64,000 bases of DNA from Macrolepiota albuminosa (lineage: Eukaryota; Basidiomycota; Agaricomycetes; Agaricales; Agaricaceae): NCBI GenBank assembly GCA_027475525.1, contig JAMWFC010000046.1, forward strand, positions 186,001 through 250,000, read 5' to 3'. Below the pieces are notes generated by a model. That model worked only from the letters and a program-made list of their open reading frames with translations, was not told where the DNA came from and made no database searches. Shown in pieces: positions 41,698-52,860 of the stretch (position 1 is the first letter of the stretch; each line of letters begins with the position of its first letter). Position numbers and translations under genes: made by a program.

Positions 41698-43594
41698 TGT
41701 GATGCGGTTTGGAGCAGTGGTGCAGTTTGAGGCACCACTGAGGGCGTATGCGTCTGCGGTCCCCATAAAGGACATGAGGACGGACGCCGAGGTCGAAGGG
41801 CGACTCCTAACGTTGGCTGCGCTCGGTCTGAATGAACCGAGCAATGGGAGTCATTATGGGGAGTCATCGGATGAGACCCCCTCGAAAGGAGAAACCCCCG
41901 CTAAACGCCGAGTGCGTTTAGACAAGAAACGCAAAAAGGAGGCTCAGAGGAAGCACGAGGCCGCCCAGCAGGCAAAGGTCGATAAAGACTGGGAGGAGCA
42001 GGCCACAGGCCGTATTTCTGATGGCCTTGGGGTGTTTGTCAGCGGGACATCGGTGGAGCGTTCCAACTGGTTCTACGGCGGGGCACTCGACCGCCATTTT
42101 TATTACTCCCGGCTCACCAATACGGTATTTGTGAGCGGTGAAGCCTTGGCCGGGAAGACGCATGAGGAAGAAAGGGGAGAGAGGTATTACCATACCTTGA
42201 AGGAGTTGAATCAAGTGGTACCAAGGGGATTCCCGATGAATCCCCAGCAGTTGCAAAAGCTTTATGAGCTTTCGCAGAACAAGTTCACGTCAGTGTCTCT
42301 ACGCACTGAGGCTTACTATCTGTTGCGGGAGTTTCAGCGCATCAGTATTAATTATTATACATTGGTGAGGGATAGAACGATGGCTCTGGTGTGTTCACCA
42401 GAGTACGAGCACATTTCGCCCCCTCTAGATTTATCATCCCATCATATGAACATCATGGTCATGCCGACCCCAGATGGGTACCTGCGATGGAAGGACCGAG
42501 CCGGCAGACCGTTCTTTACTCTTTCCGGGTTTGACTCCGAAGGTGTACGTTTCACCTTTGATCTGGACAAGCTGGCGCAGAATGTTCTTTACTTCTGTTG
42601 CCCAGGGATGATGAACTCAGTGTACGGCATCGCAGTGGATTGAGCCTATCACATTCACTGGCGTACTCTACTGGGCCACGCCCTGACGCGTGGACTGTCC
42701 CCTTTGGGAAGAGCTCGGGGATGCTTTGCAAGGCTGTTGGCCTTGATTATCGCGCGTCCTGGGCTGTATCGTGAGGCAGTCACTGATTACGATGCTGCCA
42801 ACCCCAGCACTCCATTCGTACCCATGAGCTGGACTGACGTCCAGTTCCGACCCCCATACTTCGACGTGGCTAATGCCGTCAACATCACAGATGCTGACAT
42901 GCTATGGGCTATGATAGCCAACCGCGTACCTATCGAGTGGGTAGACCACGCCTATACCTTTGGCGTGGTCTACCTCGAAAACCAATTCCTTGCAGCCACA
43001 GCCTCCATTGACCAGTTCCGTGAGGTCGACGATGAACGTCATTGTTGACTGGACCTCTATGGAGAGCCCCCAGCCATCACGCAGTGGGACGATTGGCGAC
43101 TGCCCACGGACGATGATATGATTCGTCTCCACGCACTACTCACCCGCAAATCCGATCAAGGTCATGAGTACCTTGAAAGTGGACTATATTATCCAGTGGG
43201 GATGAACCCCAACCGTCGAGACTTATGGCAACGCCGCTCTCGACACAGGCCCTATCTCCCCTCTCCGTCTCACCCTTCAACGTCAGTTCAGGCTCCTACA
43301 GCCTCAACATTGTCGGGCCCCGTCGCCTCATCATCCTCGGCTAACACTGACAACGAGATGAGGATCAATACAGTCTGCAAGTTGTCGCGTCCGCCGTCTG
43401 TGTAACCCTCGTAGGCGGCTCATCTCTTTTTCAATTCAAACTGTCGGTTAACGTCGGCGTTGTATTTTTTGACAGATGACCTGGACATTCGCGAGCCGTG
43501 GAGGACCAGAATGCCTCCACATTGACTTACTTAGTGACACGGACAACTCGTCCCTCTTTACATCGAGACTGATTACCAGTCTCAAAGGGGGGCA

Positions 43595-43792
43595 TGTAAC
43601 ATAATATATATATGTATATTAGTAATTAATATACAATTATATTAATTAATTCTTACTACTGTATATACATGCTGGCTGCCTTACATAAGGCAGCCAATTT
43701 TACTGTCATACTCGTAGTACTAGAATCGAATACCGATCTGGTTCTGTTGGTGTGACCATAAGGCTAACCTTATACTTGACTTTGTTTCAACA
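43595..43792 (+). repeat. Probable 3' LTR of Gypsy B
   Basis: Begins TGTAACATAATATATATATG right after the polypurine tract AAAGGGGGGCA. It contains a perfect hairpin with stem GGCTGCCTTA (43674-43695). The 3' end is uncertain because the matching 5' LTR is absent; CAACA at 43792 is one possibility. It is not similar to the Gypsy A LTR. Confidence 0.5.
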
Positions 43793-45324
43793 GCAAACTA
43801 GACTGTCACACATAGACTTAGACTCAATGGATAGATTGTTTGGTGAAAAGGGAAGTCAAGCTCTTATCCTTTTCCGCTTTGGACTAAACTTCTTCTATCG
43901 ATACAGTACATGTATATTAGTGGCTGTCCATCCATCAGTAAACAAGTGCAGTCTAAAGAGACACCATATGAGCATGGCATTCACAGTTCGACTTCTGCAA
44001 TCACAGGCAGACAAACAAGGAATTCAAATCGCCGATCCGAGACAATTATGTGGCAATCGACAAACTGTGCCATTCTCAGCGGCTATCGAAGTTCTCTGTG
44101 GTATCTAGCACTCCCTCAGCATCTGATCATCCTGGCCCATCACTTTCTGTTTCATTGTCGTCCTTTGCTGCTTCTCCTAGATATTCATGCGGAGGTATTG
44201 TCTCAACCTGTGAATGTGTGGGAATCCTCGTCCTTGAGAATGACAGTGGTAGGGTTGGTAACAATGCAAAAGGCAACGATGGTTCTACGTTTCAGATGAG
44301 GGTCGAGTGAAGTGGATGGTAGGGAAAATTGTAAGGCCAAGTTATGGGCTTACCAGGGTTTCAGGAGTTACCGACGAGAATAAGTTTCATGAAATGGTTA
44401 CTTAGTACATTTACATACTTCCACAAATAAAATGTCTTTGATCATTATGGCTTTCAGCAGTTTGCTATCACTACACATAAAGAAAACCAAAAGCCAAAGA
44501 TAGAGTAATGGGATATCTATGTCGCTGAATTTAATGGCATGAGAATGAGAATGAATATTTTATTCCCAACTACGTTACATAAGAGATAAAGGCAATCAAG
44601 AGAAGTTGCTTAGTAATGTGGATGGGAGGAATCCCACGGGCATTATGTAAATCCAGTGTGTCTGACTCCTTGTGACCACACCACCACACAAGCTACCTCG
44701 AGTTCTGGGTTCACCCAAGCTCGTTTTTTCCCTCAAGGTTTGGGTTCACCACGCTCGCCTGTTTTCTCCCCGAGCTTTCTGGTTCTCTACTTATCTTTCT
44801 CTCTGCTACTCTGCCTTTCTCACAGACTTCTTGCTGAAAATTTTTTCTGTCCATTAGCCCAATATTTGGCAAAGCAACTTTTGGTCGTAGTATACAGCAG
44901 CCTTGTCGCCACGTGGGAGCAAGTCCTGTTGCTCTTGTACAAGTTCATTCACATGATAAATCCAACTTTGACAGCTTGGACACCACTTCCAGGGCACTGT
45001 CAATATTTCTGCGTCTCCTGTTCCCCAAATTGCAAGCCGCCAACTCTTTAATTGCCGATCGATCCAGCCAGTTCTTTCATTTGGGAAAGCCTGCACATGA
45101 GACATTGATTTTCACATTGTCAATCACTTAGCAGAACAGGCGATGTTCCAAAGGGGGTGAGCGTGGTTTGAAGGTGATGAGCGTGCTGTTCGCAAGTTTG
45201 TAGTTGAAAGACAATCATATGACGCCCTCAAACAAAGAATCGGAGTTTGGAATCTTGAGATGATTCGTCCTTTGAGCTCGCTTCGTCTTGCTCCGAATCA
45301 TTGTCAACGCACAGAACACACACT
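43793..45324. other. No clear gene; short unrecognised frames
   Basis: Frames at 43910-44299 and 44050-44310 are Ser-rich and unrecognised, and could be remnants of a flanking gene. A Leu/Ser-rich frame at 44656-45051 also has no recognised similarity. 45130-45324 is the likely promoter region of the gene beginning at 45325. Confidence 0.35.
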
Positions 45325-47517
45325 ATGAGCAACTTGCAGCTTCCCTCTTCTATCAGCACTGTATGCCCTTTTATTCTAACGTCTTGATGCATGCTCTAAC
45401 GTTCCATCTCTTCTAGGTTACTGCCCCGCATAGTTCCGATTTTGCTCAGCCTGCCCATGGAGATGACATCAGAGGCGGTGCTCCCGATGATAACCAACGT
45501 GATGAAGACGACGACAACTACCTGTTAAATATGGTCAGGAGACTTGAAGAAGAAGTGGAAGAGCTACAGGACCAGATGAATGGACTCCGTACTCCCGCTC
45601 GGAGGAAGGTACTAGTTCCCAGGACATCCCTCTTCAAGGTCCCTCAGACACGTGTCAATCGCACCAACTATCACAATACCCGTTGATAGGACCCTATACA
45701 GGTTAGGCGCATCAACGGCAGGCTCGGCACCGGTTCCGGAAACCTTGCCGCACTCGTTCCAAACTTGGTGCACGCGTTTTACCTATTTTAAGCCATTCCC
45801 GACGGCCGGACACGGCAAGAAGCAGATCCGATCAATGATAGCGCCGATGGCAGCAGGAATGACAACTGACAGATGGCATCAGTCACTGACGACAGCGCTT
45901 AGCGAGAAGATTGATGATCTGTCAAACACCGACAGACAGCTTGGCGTTTGACCTTGGCAGCTGACATCGCTTAGCGCCACCAATTTGGCGTCTGACACTG
46001 CTTAGGTATGTTGATAGACAAAAGAAGGATGGATTGATGGTTTAGCGTCGCGATCTGCCGCCTGGCGCCGCTAAGGGTCTTGAATGGACGGCAGGGATCT
46101 GAAACAGTTGGAGCTACCCCTTGTAAAATTTTCTAGTTTACCGCTCTTTGGCCACTGGCGACGGCGAACTCTTTGTAGTATAAAAGTACTTACCGACTTG
46201 TACAATAACAACAAGAATAGACCAGAGTTTCCTACTCCTCTCTCGTCAGTCTCCCTTACGCTCAAGATCTCATTTACGGTCGGCAACGTCGAACTCATCG
46301 GCAGTTGCAGACTCTCGCCAACCTTCGACCTCTTCGTGCCTTGCAGCTACGGCAGGCATCTATGACGCTTAGACCTCGCTAAGCTTACCATGTTCTTGCC
46401 GCTATCCTTACCGTGTTCACTTACCGCATCTTTCATAGGCGCTTTACCTTAGCGCTTTACACTTGCCGACACCCGTTACCGACTTTTTCCCTTTTTCACA
46501 GACGCGTTCTCTGGGACCTGCCCAGGACTCCCTCAACACTTTTAGCGCGCCCAACGCAACCAATTGGTACGGTAACACTATAGCTATATTTGTTACTGAC
46601 CAAACTCTGGGCGTCATCACCGTATGCGCATTGTTAGAGAGGAGATGAAATTCGTTTTAGGTACCGAGAAAGATGTCAACTTCTTCAAGGTTGTCAATAA
46701 GCGGCCAGAGCTTCTCGCGTCTGTTGTCGATGTAGCAAATTTTGCTGTGAATCACACTGCTCCGGGACCAAACATCAACAAACCCCAAATCTGGATCCAT
46801 TCCCCTCAGAATATATGAAATTTTGAACTTGCCAACCAGTTTGCAGCACGTGTCATAGAAAAGTATCCCCATAGGAATCTGGATCCTACATGGGTCGCTC
46901 AACACTTCATTGCCCGTCTGGACACCCTGAGAAAGGCCTACAATAAACGGCGACCTCGAGAGAATGAGGATGCGGACAGTGCTGAAGTTCAGTTCAGTGA
47001 AGAATTTCAGAGAAGCTGCAAGGTTAAGCGTAGGAGGAGGAGACAGACAGAGGTATGTATCTCACATGAGTACAGATTCAAGTCGCTGAGCATCTGGCAG
47101 CTGTATCACTCTCGGAAAGCCATTTGTGAAGAAATGATAGATGTTTTGGGCTGGGACATCTTGTTCCATATGATGGAGCTGCTCGGTGTGGATGGTCAAA
47201 GCTCAGACGAGTCTGATGGTGAGCCCTACGAGTACAGGGCAAAAATACAAATGTGGCGCAGTTCTCGTGTCACAAGCCTCCTCCGCTTCATTGATAGCCA
47301 CAGGACTACAACAAACTCATATGGAAACCCGCGCGCTGGCACCAGACCACGAGTCCGACGTATCAGCAACAATGATCATACATCGCGGTCGTTGAGCGAC
47401 ATTGTGGCTTGCCTTCCTCTCAACTTCTACAGTGATACCTGGTTTCAAAGCCTTGCTGCACAATTGCAAGTCACCCTCAACCCTCAACCTGAGATTCAGC
47501 TGCCTCATATTTGGTGA
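45325..47517 (+). pseudogene. Agaricomycete hypothetical protein gene, split by a solo LTR
   Basis: Exon 1 is 45325-45360. A 56-nt intron (45361-45416, CTAAC branch, TTCTAG) is followed by exon 2, 45417-45683, which resumes at 46624 after a 936-bp LTR. A 48-nt intron (47053-47100) precedes the last exon, 47101-47517. Removing the LTR and one CCGT duplication keeps the frame exactly. The protein, about 382 residues, has an acidic N-terminus and a short coiled coil (NMVRRLEEEVEELQDQM). It continues with VREEMKFVLG, a basic stretch (KVKRRRRRQTE), LGVDGQSSDESDGE and a C-terminus with NFYSDTWFQSL. This architecture matches a family of unknown function common in agaricomycetes. An in-frame TGA at 46816 (QNI*NFEL) adds a second lesion. 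Confidence 0.62.
45684..46619 (+). mobile_element. 936-bp solo LTR in host-type gene
   Basis: Begins TGATAGGACC and ends GTCATCA (inverted TGAT/ATCA), flanked by the 4-bp duplication CCGT (45680-45683 and 46620-46623). TATAAAA near 46178 is a plausible promoter. A diverged copy starts at 63128. Confidence 0.82.
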
Positions 47518-47862
47518 AATGGTTCAGCATAGTCTATTTATAGGCTTGTAATTCAACTTGACTATCTATCATATTGCAAAGTTTCAGTTTGTAGCCTTGT
47601 AGTGTGTGGCGGTGCTGTGTGGTGGTGCTGGCACTCAACAAGTCGACTCGTGCACAGCCACGATCATGATTGCATATGCATGTGTCTTGCAAAGTCGTCA
47701 CCTCAACTTCAGCATACTCTATTGTAGGCTGGTAATTCAACTTGACCGTCTCCCATATTGCAAAGTTTCAGCTGCAGCCTCATAGTCCTGTATGTGATGT
47801 TACCGTGATCTCTTTTCTTTGTTTCTTTGTGCTAAAAACAACAACACTCAAGTGAACTCGAC
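47518..47862. other. Intergenic, short direct repeat
   Basis: No gene. The phrase TAATTCAACTTGAC...TCATATTGCAAAGTTTCAG occurs at about 47549 and 47731, a short direct duplication. Confidence 0.5.
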
Positions 47863-48156
47863 ATGTCTTCCTTTTCTGAAGAATCAATCTTCAGCCTCAA
47901 TTACCGCATCTCTAGGCCTACAATGAAGCCTATCCACATGGCTCTGTCATTATATCTGGTGAGTCAACTAACATGCATACTAATTATAATTACTCCACTA
48001 AACCGATACATACAGACTACAGAAAACATCCAAAAAGTCGATTTCATTTCTTCAAATGTAAGTACTGGTGTCTCTCTTAGTGCGTAAAACTAGACATTTT
48101 GTTTATAGGTGTCAGCCGTGCAAGTACTGAAGACTTTACTCAAAATGAAGCGATAG
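47863..48156 (+). CDS. Small hypothetical gene with two introns
   Basis: ATG at 47863; exon 1 47863-47958, intron 47959-48015 (GTGAGT...TACAG), exon 2 48016-48057, intron 48058-48108 (GTAAGT...TATAG), exon 3 48109-48156. The predicted protein is 61 residues, unrecognised. An alternative frame in exon 3 stays open to another intron-like stretch (48189-48237), so the real gene may be longer and spliced differently. Confidence rests only on the good splice signals. Confidence 0.3.
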
Positions 48157-48271
48157 AGACCATCAGGGGTCAACGTCCAATGTTCGTGGTAAGATTGGCA
48201 TAAGAAAGTGTCTGCTTCATTTACTGAAAGTCCACAGATGATACCGTTTTGATCTTTTTGTACATAGTCTT

Positions 48272-48754
48272 TTGAATTTGTATTTTTGGTACGCAACGGA
48301 AGAATGTACATATTTCAAGGTTGCGATGTTTGGCTCTGCAGTTAGAGGGCATTTTGTCACTCTCCTGAATCTCCAGCCCCCATCATGCATCCCAATGTAC
48401 ATTCATCATCACTCTCATTCCAGAGATGAAAGTTTGCAGAGTCAGACAGAGGACGGGCGGAGATCGACTGTCTGGGCGCATGAGCCGATTGTGCAGTACC
48501 TGGAAGACAAAGGAACCGAGACTGACACTGATACGACGCGCTCTGTTGCCATTGAGACAGAGACAGAGATGGAGCCTTCTTCAGCTTCCTCCACTACCTC
48601 TTTGACGGCATCAGTGTCTCTACTAGACGACTATATGCTTATGCTAAGAACTCAGCCCTCCCCGCCTCCCAGTGGTTCTCCAGACTGTGATATCACACGT
48701 TCTAGTTGTCTTCCCTGCACGTCTGCACGTTCCGTTTGCCACCATGGAGGGTGA
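48272..48754 (+). CDS. Hypothetical Ser/Thr/Glu-rich ORF
   Basis: 160 codons with a Ser/Thr/Glu-rich middle and a C-terminal cysteine group (CDITRSSCLPCTSARSVC). I do not recognise it. It may be the last exon of a gene together with 47863-48156, as the intervening sequence has splice-like signals. Its 3' end runs into a direct repeat. Confidence 0.3.
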   Translation: MNLYFWYATEECTYFKVAMFGSAVRGHFVTLLNLQPPSCIPMYIHHHSHSRDESLQSQTEDGRRSTVWAHEPIVQYLEDKGTETDTDTTRSVAIETETEMEPSSASSTTSLTASVSLLDDYMLMLRTQPSPPPSGSPDCDITRSSCLPCTSARSVCHHGG

Positions 48755-48972
48755 GAGAGGGCATTTGGTCCTTTCTGAGGAGCCCTGGGGCAGCTGATGA
48801 TTGGATGAGGGAGGGGGTGATGGGGGGGAGGATGTGGATGTTGTAATGGCCAATCGCAGCCGTGCAAAATGTTTTTGACGCTCTGTTCGTTATCATGGAG
48901 GGTGAGAGAGGGCATTTGGTCCTTTCTGAGAAGCCCTGGGGCAGCTGAGGATCGGATGAGGGAGGGTAAGGG
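48744..48972. repeat. Direct repeat of about 80 bp, spacing 151 bp
   Basis: ATGGAGGGTGAGAGAGGGCA and the following 50 or so bases occur at 48744 and again at 48895 with a few changes. Confidence 0.75.
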
Positions 48973-48998
48973 CCGGTCAGAGTCGATCTGCCCCACAA

Positions 48999-50160
48999 GA
49001 ACTAAGGATTAATACACACACGTCTTTAATTTCCTGCCTTCACACCACGCAACCATCTTACATGCCTACTACCTCTCCCGTTTCGGCCTTGCTCCGCATC
49101 TGGAGCTTTACATCTCACTTGGAAAGACCAGAAATGGAGGATGAGCGGGTTAGGATTATGGATAGGTCCCGGGCCCACTGCGTCGAATACTTGCTTGTGG
49201 TTTGTTGCTGTCATTGTGCTGTTCTTTGTGCTGTTCTTACAATCTCCCTTGAAAAGTTGATTGCCTCGAGCACGTTAGTACTCACCTGAAGGAGTCTATT
49301 ACTGAACTTTTAACAACGTTTTGCAGCTTAATGATGGCCGCCATGGCATTACCTCAAGGAAAATATGTTGTTAACAGAGTTGCTACGTGTATGATCGAGT
49401 TATGCAGCACGTCATCGTCTATTACCATGGCATTGGCCATCACCTACATTGTGATGCTGGATATCCTCAAAATCTTATGCCCATCGACCATGCTGAACTT
49501 CTTGTCCCCAAGCTTTGTCTTTATTTTTCTTGTTACAGCCATCTTTACGACCTTCACTGTTTACACTAGCTGCATTGCCATTCTTTCTGTTGTAATTGCT
49601 TCCCATCCCTATGTGATCATTCCCCTCGTCATCATTTTTGCGTTGGCTGTTCTTTCATTTTCAATGAAAGCTTTTCTTGATTTCACCTGCCATTTAATTT
49701 TTTTTATGTGAGTGCCTTTTTTTGTCATTACTATTGCATTTCTTGTACTGCATAAACCAATATATTGTTGCCTTTAGCTGCACGCAAGTGTACCAGACCA
49801 ATGAGGAAGAAGATCAGCGTGCGCTCATTGTGTGATCAGCGCCATGCTCATCGACGCAACAGTGTTTCTAATTGATCTTTCTTGAAAAACATTTAAAGAA
49901 TTTCTAATTGGTCTTTTTTTAGAAATACACCATGTTTTTACAATTTATTTTTTTAAAACAACACAAAGAAAGTTTATTGAAAAACATTTGATAAAAAAAT
50001 TACAAAGATAACTTTAGAAAAACCAAAAGATACATGTGCCATATTTTTCAAGAAACAGTCTAGAAACACAATTTGTGTTCCCCACGTATTTCTTGAGAAA
50101 TAGAGAAAGAAAATTTTTAAAAATAGCTCAAGAAACACACAAAAAACACAATAAGTGTTT
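48999..50160. other. No confident gene; hydrophobic frame and AT-rich repeats
   Basis: A 126-codon frame at 49331-49711 is strongly hydrophobic (several possible membrane segments, e.g. FVFIFLVTAIFTTFT) but has no recognisable family and may be fortuitous. From 49860 the sequence is AT-rich, with degenerate copies of TTTCTAATTGATCTTTCTTG near 49866, 49899 and 50232. Confidence 0.4.
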
Positions 50161-50276
50161 TTTTTTTACTATTTCTCAATTTATACTTTTAGTTTTTCCA
50201 GAGAAACACTTGTTGGAAGTCACATGACCTGTTTCTAATGGATGTTTCTCCAGAAATCTCCGCCATGCCCCAAAGT

Positions 50277-52695
50277 GAATATAAAACATCGCTGCTTTAG
50301 CTGCTTTTCTGGATAATATACATTTTAAATCATGATTATGGTGACAATATACAAGAATAATTGGATTAAAATAATTCACAGTAAGATCTTGACAAAGTAA
50401 ATAAATAGAATTTGTATTTGGATCAAATTTAGATTTAGGAACAAAATCATGTGAAAATCGAAAGCAACACTTATTATCATTTCCAAATTTGTGGCAAACA
50501 GCTCTACAATTATGACGTTGAAGAGCTTCTCCGCATTTTTTAATTTCTACATCAAGCAAATCTTTCCAATCTTGAATATCTTCATTAGATCTTGAAGATG
50601 GTACATGAGGAGGTCTTTCGATTTGTGGTTCATATTTTGGATCGATTTCTATTTCAATATTAGGAAGATGATGATGAATAATATTTTCAAAAAATTGAAA
50701 TAGCTTTTGAGCATAACCAGCTTTGGTTTTAAGTTTTATATGAATATCAGAAGGATTAGGTGCACCAATAAGCCATATAAGAAAGTGTGCATGCCATTGT
50801 CCTCTTTCGGTCAATTCATTAGATCCATAAAATGCAGCAAGATGTCCTAAAATGCCACCCTCTGAAAAACTTTTGCCTTTTTCAAAATCCCACCCAAAAA
50901 GATATTGAAACATACATTGAATAGAAAAATAAAAAAAGTCAGCTGCAGCAACAGGATCTTTTGCTAATCTCAAAGCTCTTGTAGTACTATCAACAATAAG
51001 TGGAAACTGGTCATCAAGATTAATAGTAGTATCACCATACATAAGTTGAAAAATAGGGCTATGTATTGCACTCGGATTCGCGGTAAAATAAAGTATAGGC
51101 ATTCCAAAATATCCTGAGTAATTTCGAATTTCATTCCGACATCTTATTTTTGATGCTTGAGAACCAGGCACATGAGAAGCAATAGTATTAACTTCATTAA
51201 GAAGAGTAAATACTTGTTTTTCGTCATCTGAAAGTGATTGATAATTATAATCTTTTTCTAATTGATTTGCTACAGAAAGAAGAGTTTCAGAAGAGATTGA
51301 AATCAATTTTTCTGCAATAGCTTTGAACCATGAGCTTTTTACATGTAAACTTGTATAAAAATAGGCAGTTCTGTGCTGCATTATATTTAAAGCTACAAAT
51401 ATAAAAGAATAATGATAACGAAAAGCATGATCTGCTAGATCTATAAGATAATTTACATGAAGTTGCATACTAAGTGGTGTTGGTCGACTAGGATCATCAA
51501 AACCACCACATCCATAAGGAAATAAGGTTGGAAACATACCAGGAAATAAAACTAGATTATTATATTTATTAATTTTATTATTTCCTTTATATATTATAAG
51601 ATCAGGTTGTTCATTATTAAATTTATTATTATTTGATACAAGAGTTCGCAAAGCTGATGCAGTCAAAGAAAAACCTTGGATTTTCACACTTTCAGAATCT
51701 GAAACCCCCATATATTCTAAAAGTACAGTAGCTTCATCATCTGTGTTAGATTTGCATATTTCTAATACAGGATGATCTGATAAACCAGCTGTCTCTTCTT
51801 TAAAAGTTTTTTCAACAGAAAGTTCTGTATCATGTAGAAGTCTATATTTCAATCCTGGAAGAACAGCATCTTTTGGATATAAATCTACAATTCTTTTATC
51901 TAATTCAATGTTCTGATACAAGGGATTTTTAGCAACATTCTTTAACCAAATAAGGAAGTCCCAAATTTTTTGTTTGCGAACTCGAAACATATTTCTCATT
52001 GCTTTATCTTTATACTGACCCGGTCCAATAAATACAACAGATAATAATCCATTGATATAATCAGGAGTTCGAGGAAGAACTGAAGCAGTTGAAACAATAT
52101 TAATGTCATATGCACAAGTATTACCATGAAAAACTTGAGATTGCTTAAAATCTGATGATTGATAAAGACGAGAAACATATGCACTACTGCAATAAACAGC
52201 ACATGTCATTTCTTCAATCCACGTTAGATCTGCAAATTCTTGTGGTAAATTTCCACGATATAACTTGTTTACTAAAGAAAATTTTGGAATCTGCTTCTTT
52301 CGCAATTCAGAATAACAGTCATTGCAAATTTGAATTAAATTTGGATTTAATTTAATACCATGAACATCTAACATCAACCCAGCATAATTTTGAGGCAAAT
52401 GTATAAAATCATTATTAAAACGAGTATTGGAAAATTTTAGAACAGATAAATTAAGATTAGAAAGATTACTACTGGAATTAATTGATATGGAATGAATAAT
52501 TGACTTATCTCGTTGACGAGCACATACAGCACAAATAAAAGGAATAATCCAATTTGTTGCTTCACGATATTTATGTGCACAGTTTATAATAAGATTATCA
52601 GAAGGAACAGTTGGCCATGAAGAAATAATTTCACTTTAATGTTTTGCATTTATACTGATTGTAATTTGTTTTTGAAGATTTCCCTTTTTTTTCAT
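50277..52695 (-). pseudogene. Helitron Rep protein (HUH domain), helicase part missing
   Basis: The minus-strand frame starts at ATG 52695 (MKKKGNLQKQ) with one TAA at 52637, then is open for about 790 codons. An N-terminal CxxC (FICAVCARQRD) and a DUF6570-like region (TCAVYCSSAYVSRL, GNTCAYDI, LPRTPDYINGLLSVVFIGP) lead to the Helitron N-terminal domain (LVLFPGMFPTLFPYG). The Rep core carries the HUH motif in GQWHAHFLIWL. These proteins nick DNA for rolling-circle transposition. The similarity stops at AAKAAMFYI (about 50277), after which a different sequence follows to a stop at 50176. The second catalytic Tyr region and the Pif1-like helicase are absent. Confidence 0.85.
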
Positions 52696-52860
52696 TTTGC
52701 TTTTAAACTTTTATGCTGGTTGTCAAATGTACAAATATATTAGTACTATATTCAATTTCTAACAGCAAACACACTGACCTAAAAAAATCAGAAGGAAATA
52801 TAGTATAAGTTGGTAATAAGCAAGTAATGTATTGATGAATATCTGATATGTTGCAAGACA

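Larger units (their letters stand above)
39079..43405 (+). pseudogene. Accessory ORF (aORF) of Gypsy B, interrupted
   Basis: Starts at ATG 39079 with a Gln/Pro/Gly-rich N-terminus like that of Gypsy A. It is interrupted at 39290-40255 and resumes with a low-complexity part. At about 40790-41090 it has a helical block (RRLISAGQRVPPESAFL ... VVIMGLLDEIVMLQQ) matching GRLEAAGQPVPATASFL of Gypsy A. An LTR and gap follow. The C-terminal domain (41700-43405) has IIARPGLYREAV, NRVPIEWVDHAYTFGVVYLE, REVDDER and LYYPVGMNPNRRDLW. TGA stops at 42641 and 43046 lie opposite His and Arg of Gypsy A. Conservation between two diverged elements suggests a real function; no known domain is recognised. Confidence 0.75.
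33346..43792 (+). mobile_element. Ty3/Gypsy chromovirus B, lacking 5' LTR and gag
   Basis: A relative of Gypsy A with protease, linker, RT/RNase H, integrase-chromodomain and the accessory ORF in the same order. The 5' part is replaced by the coiled-coil gene fragment. It is interrupted by a solo LTR (34865-35615), an insertion in the accessory ORF (about 39290-40255), an LTR with an assembly gap (41098-41697) and several stops. The polypurine tract before 43595 marks its 3' LTR. Confidence 0.85.

Noticed and set aside
49331..49711. Hydrophobic frame as a membrane protein gene
   Set aside because: T-rich sequence gives hydrophobic codons by chance; no family, no splice context and no conserved motif.
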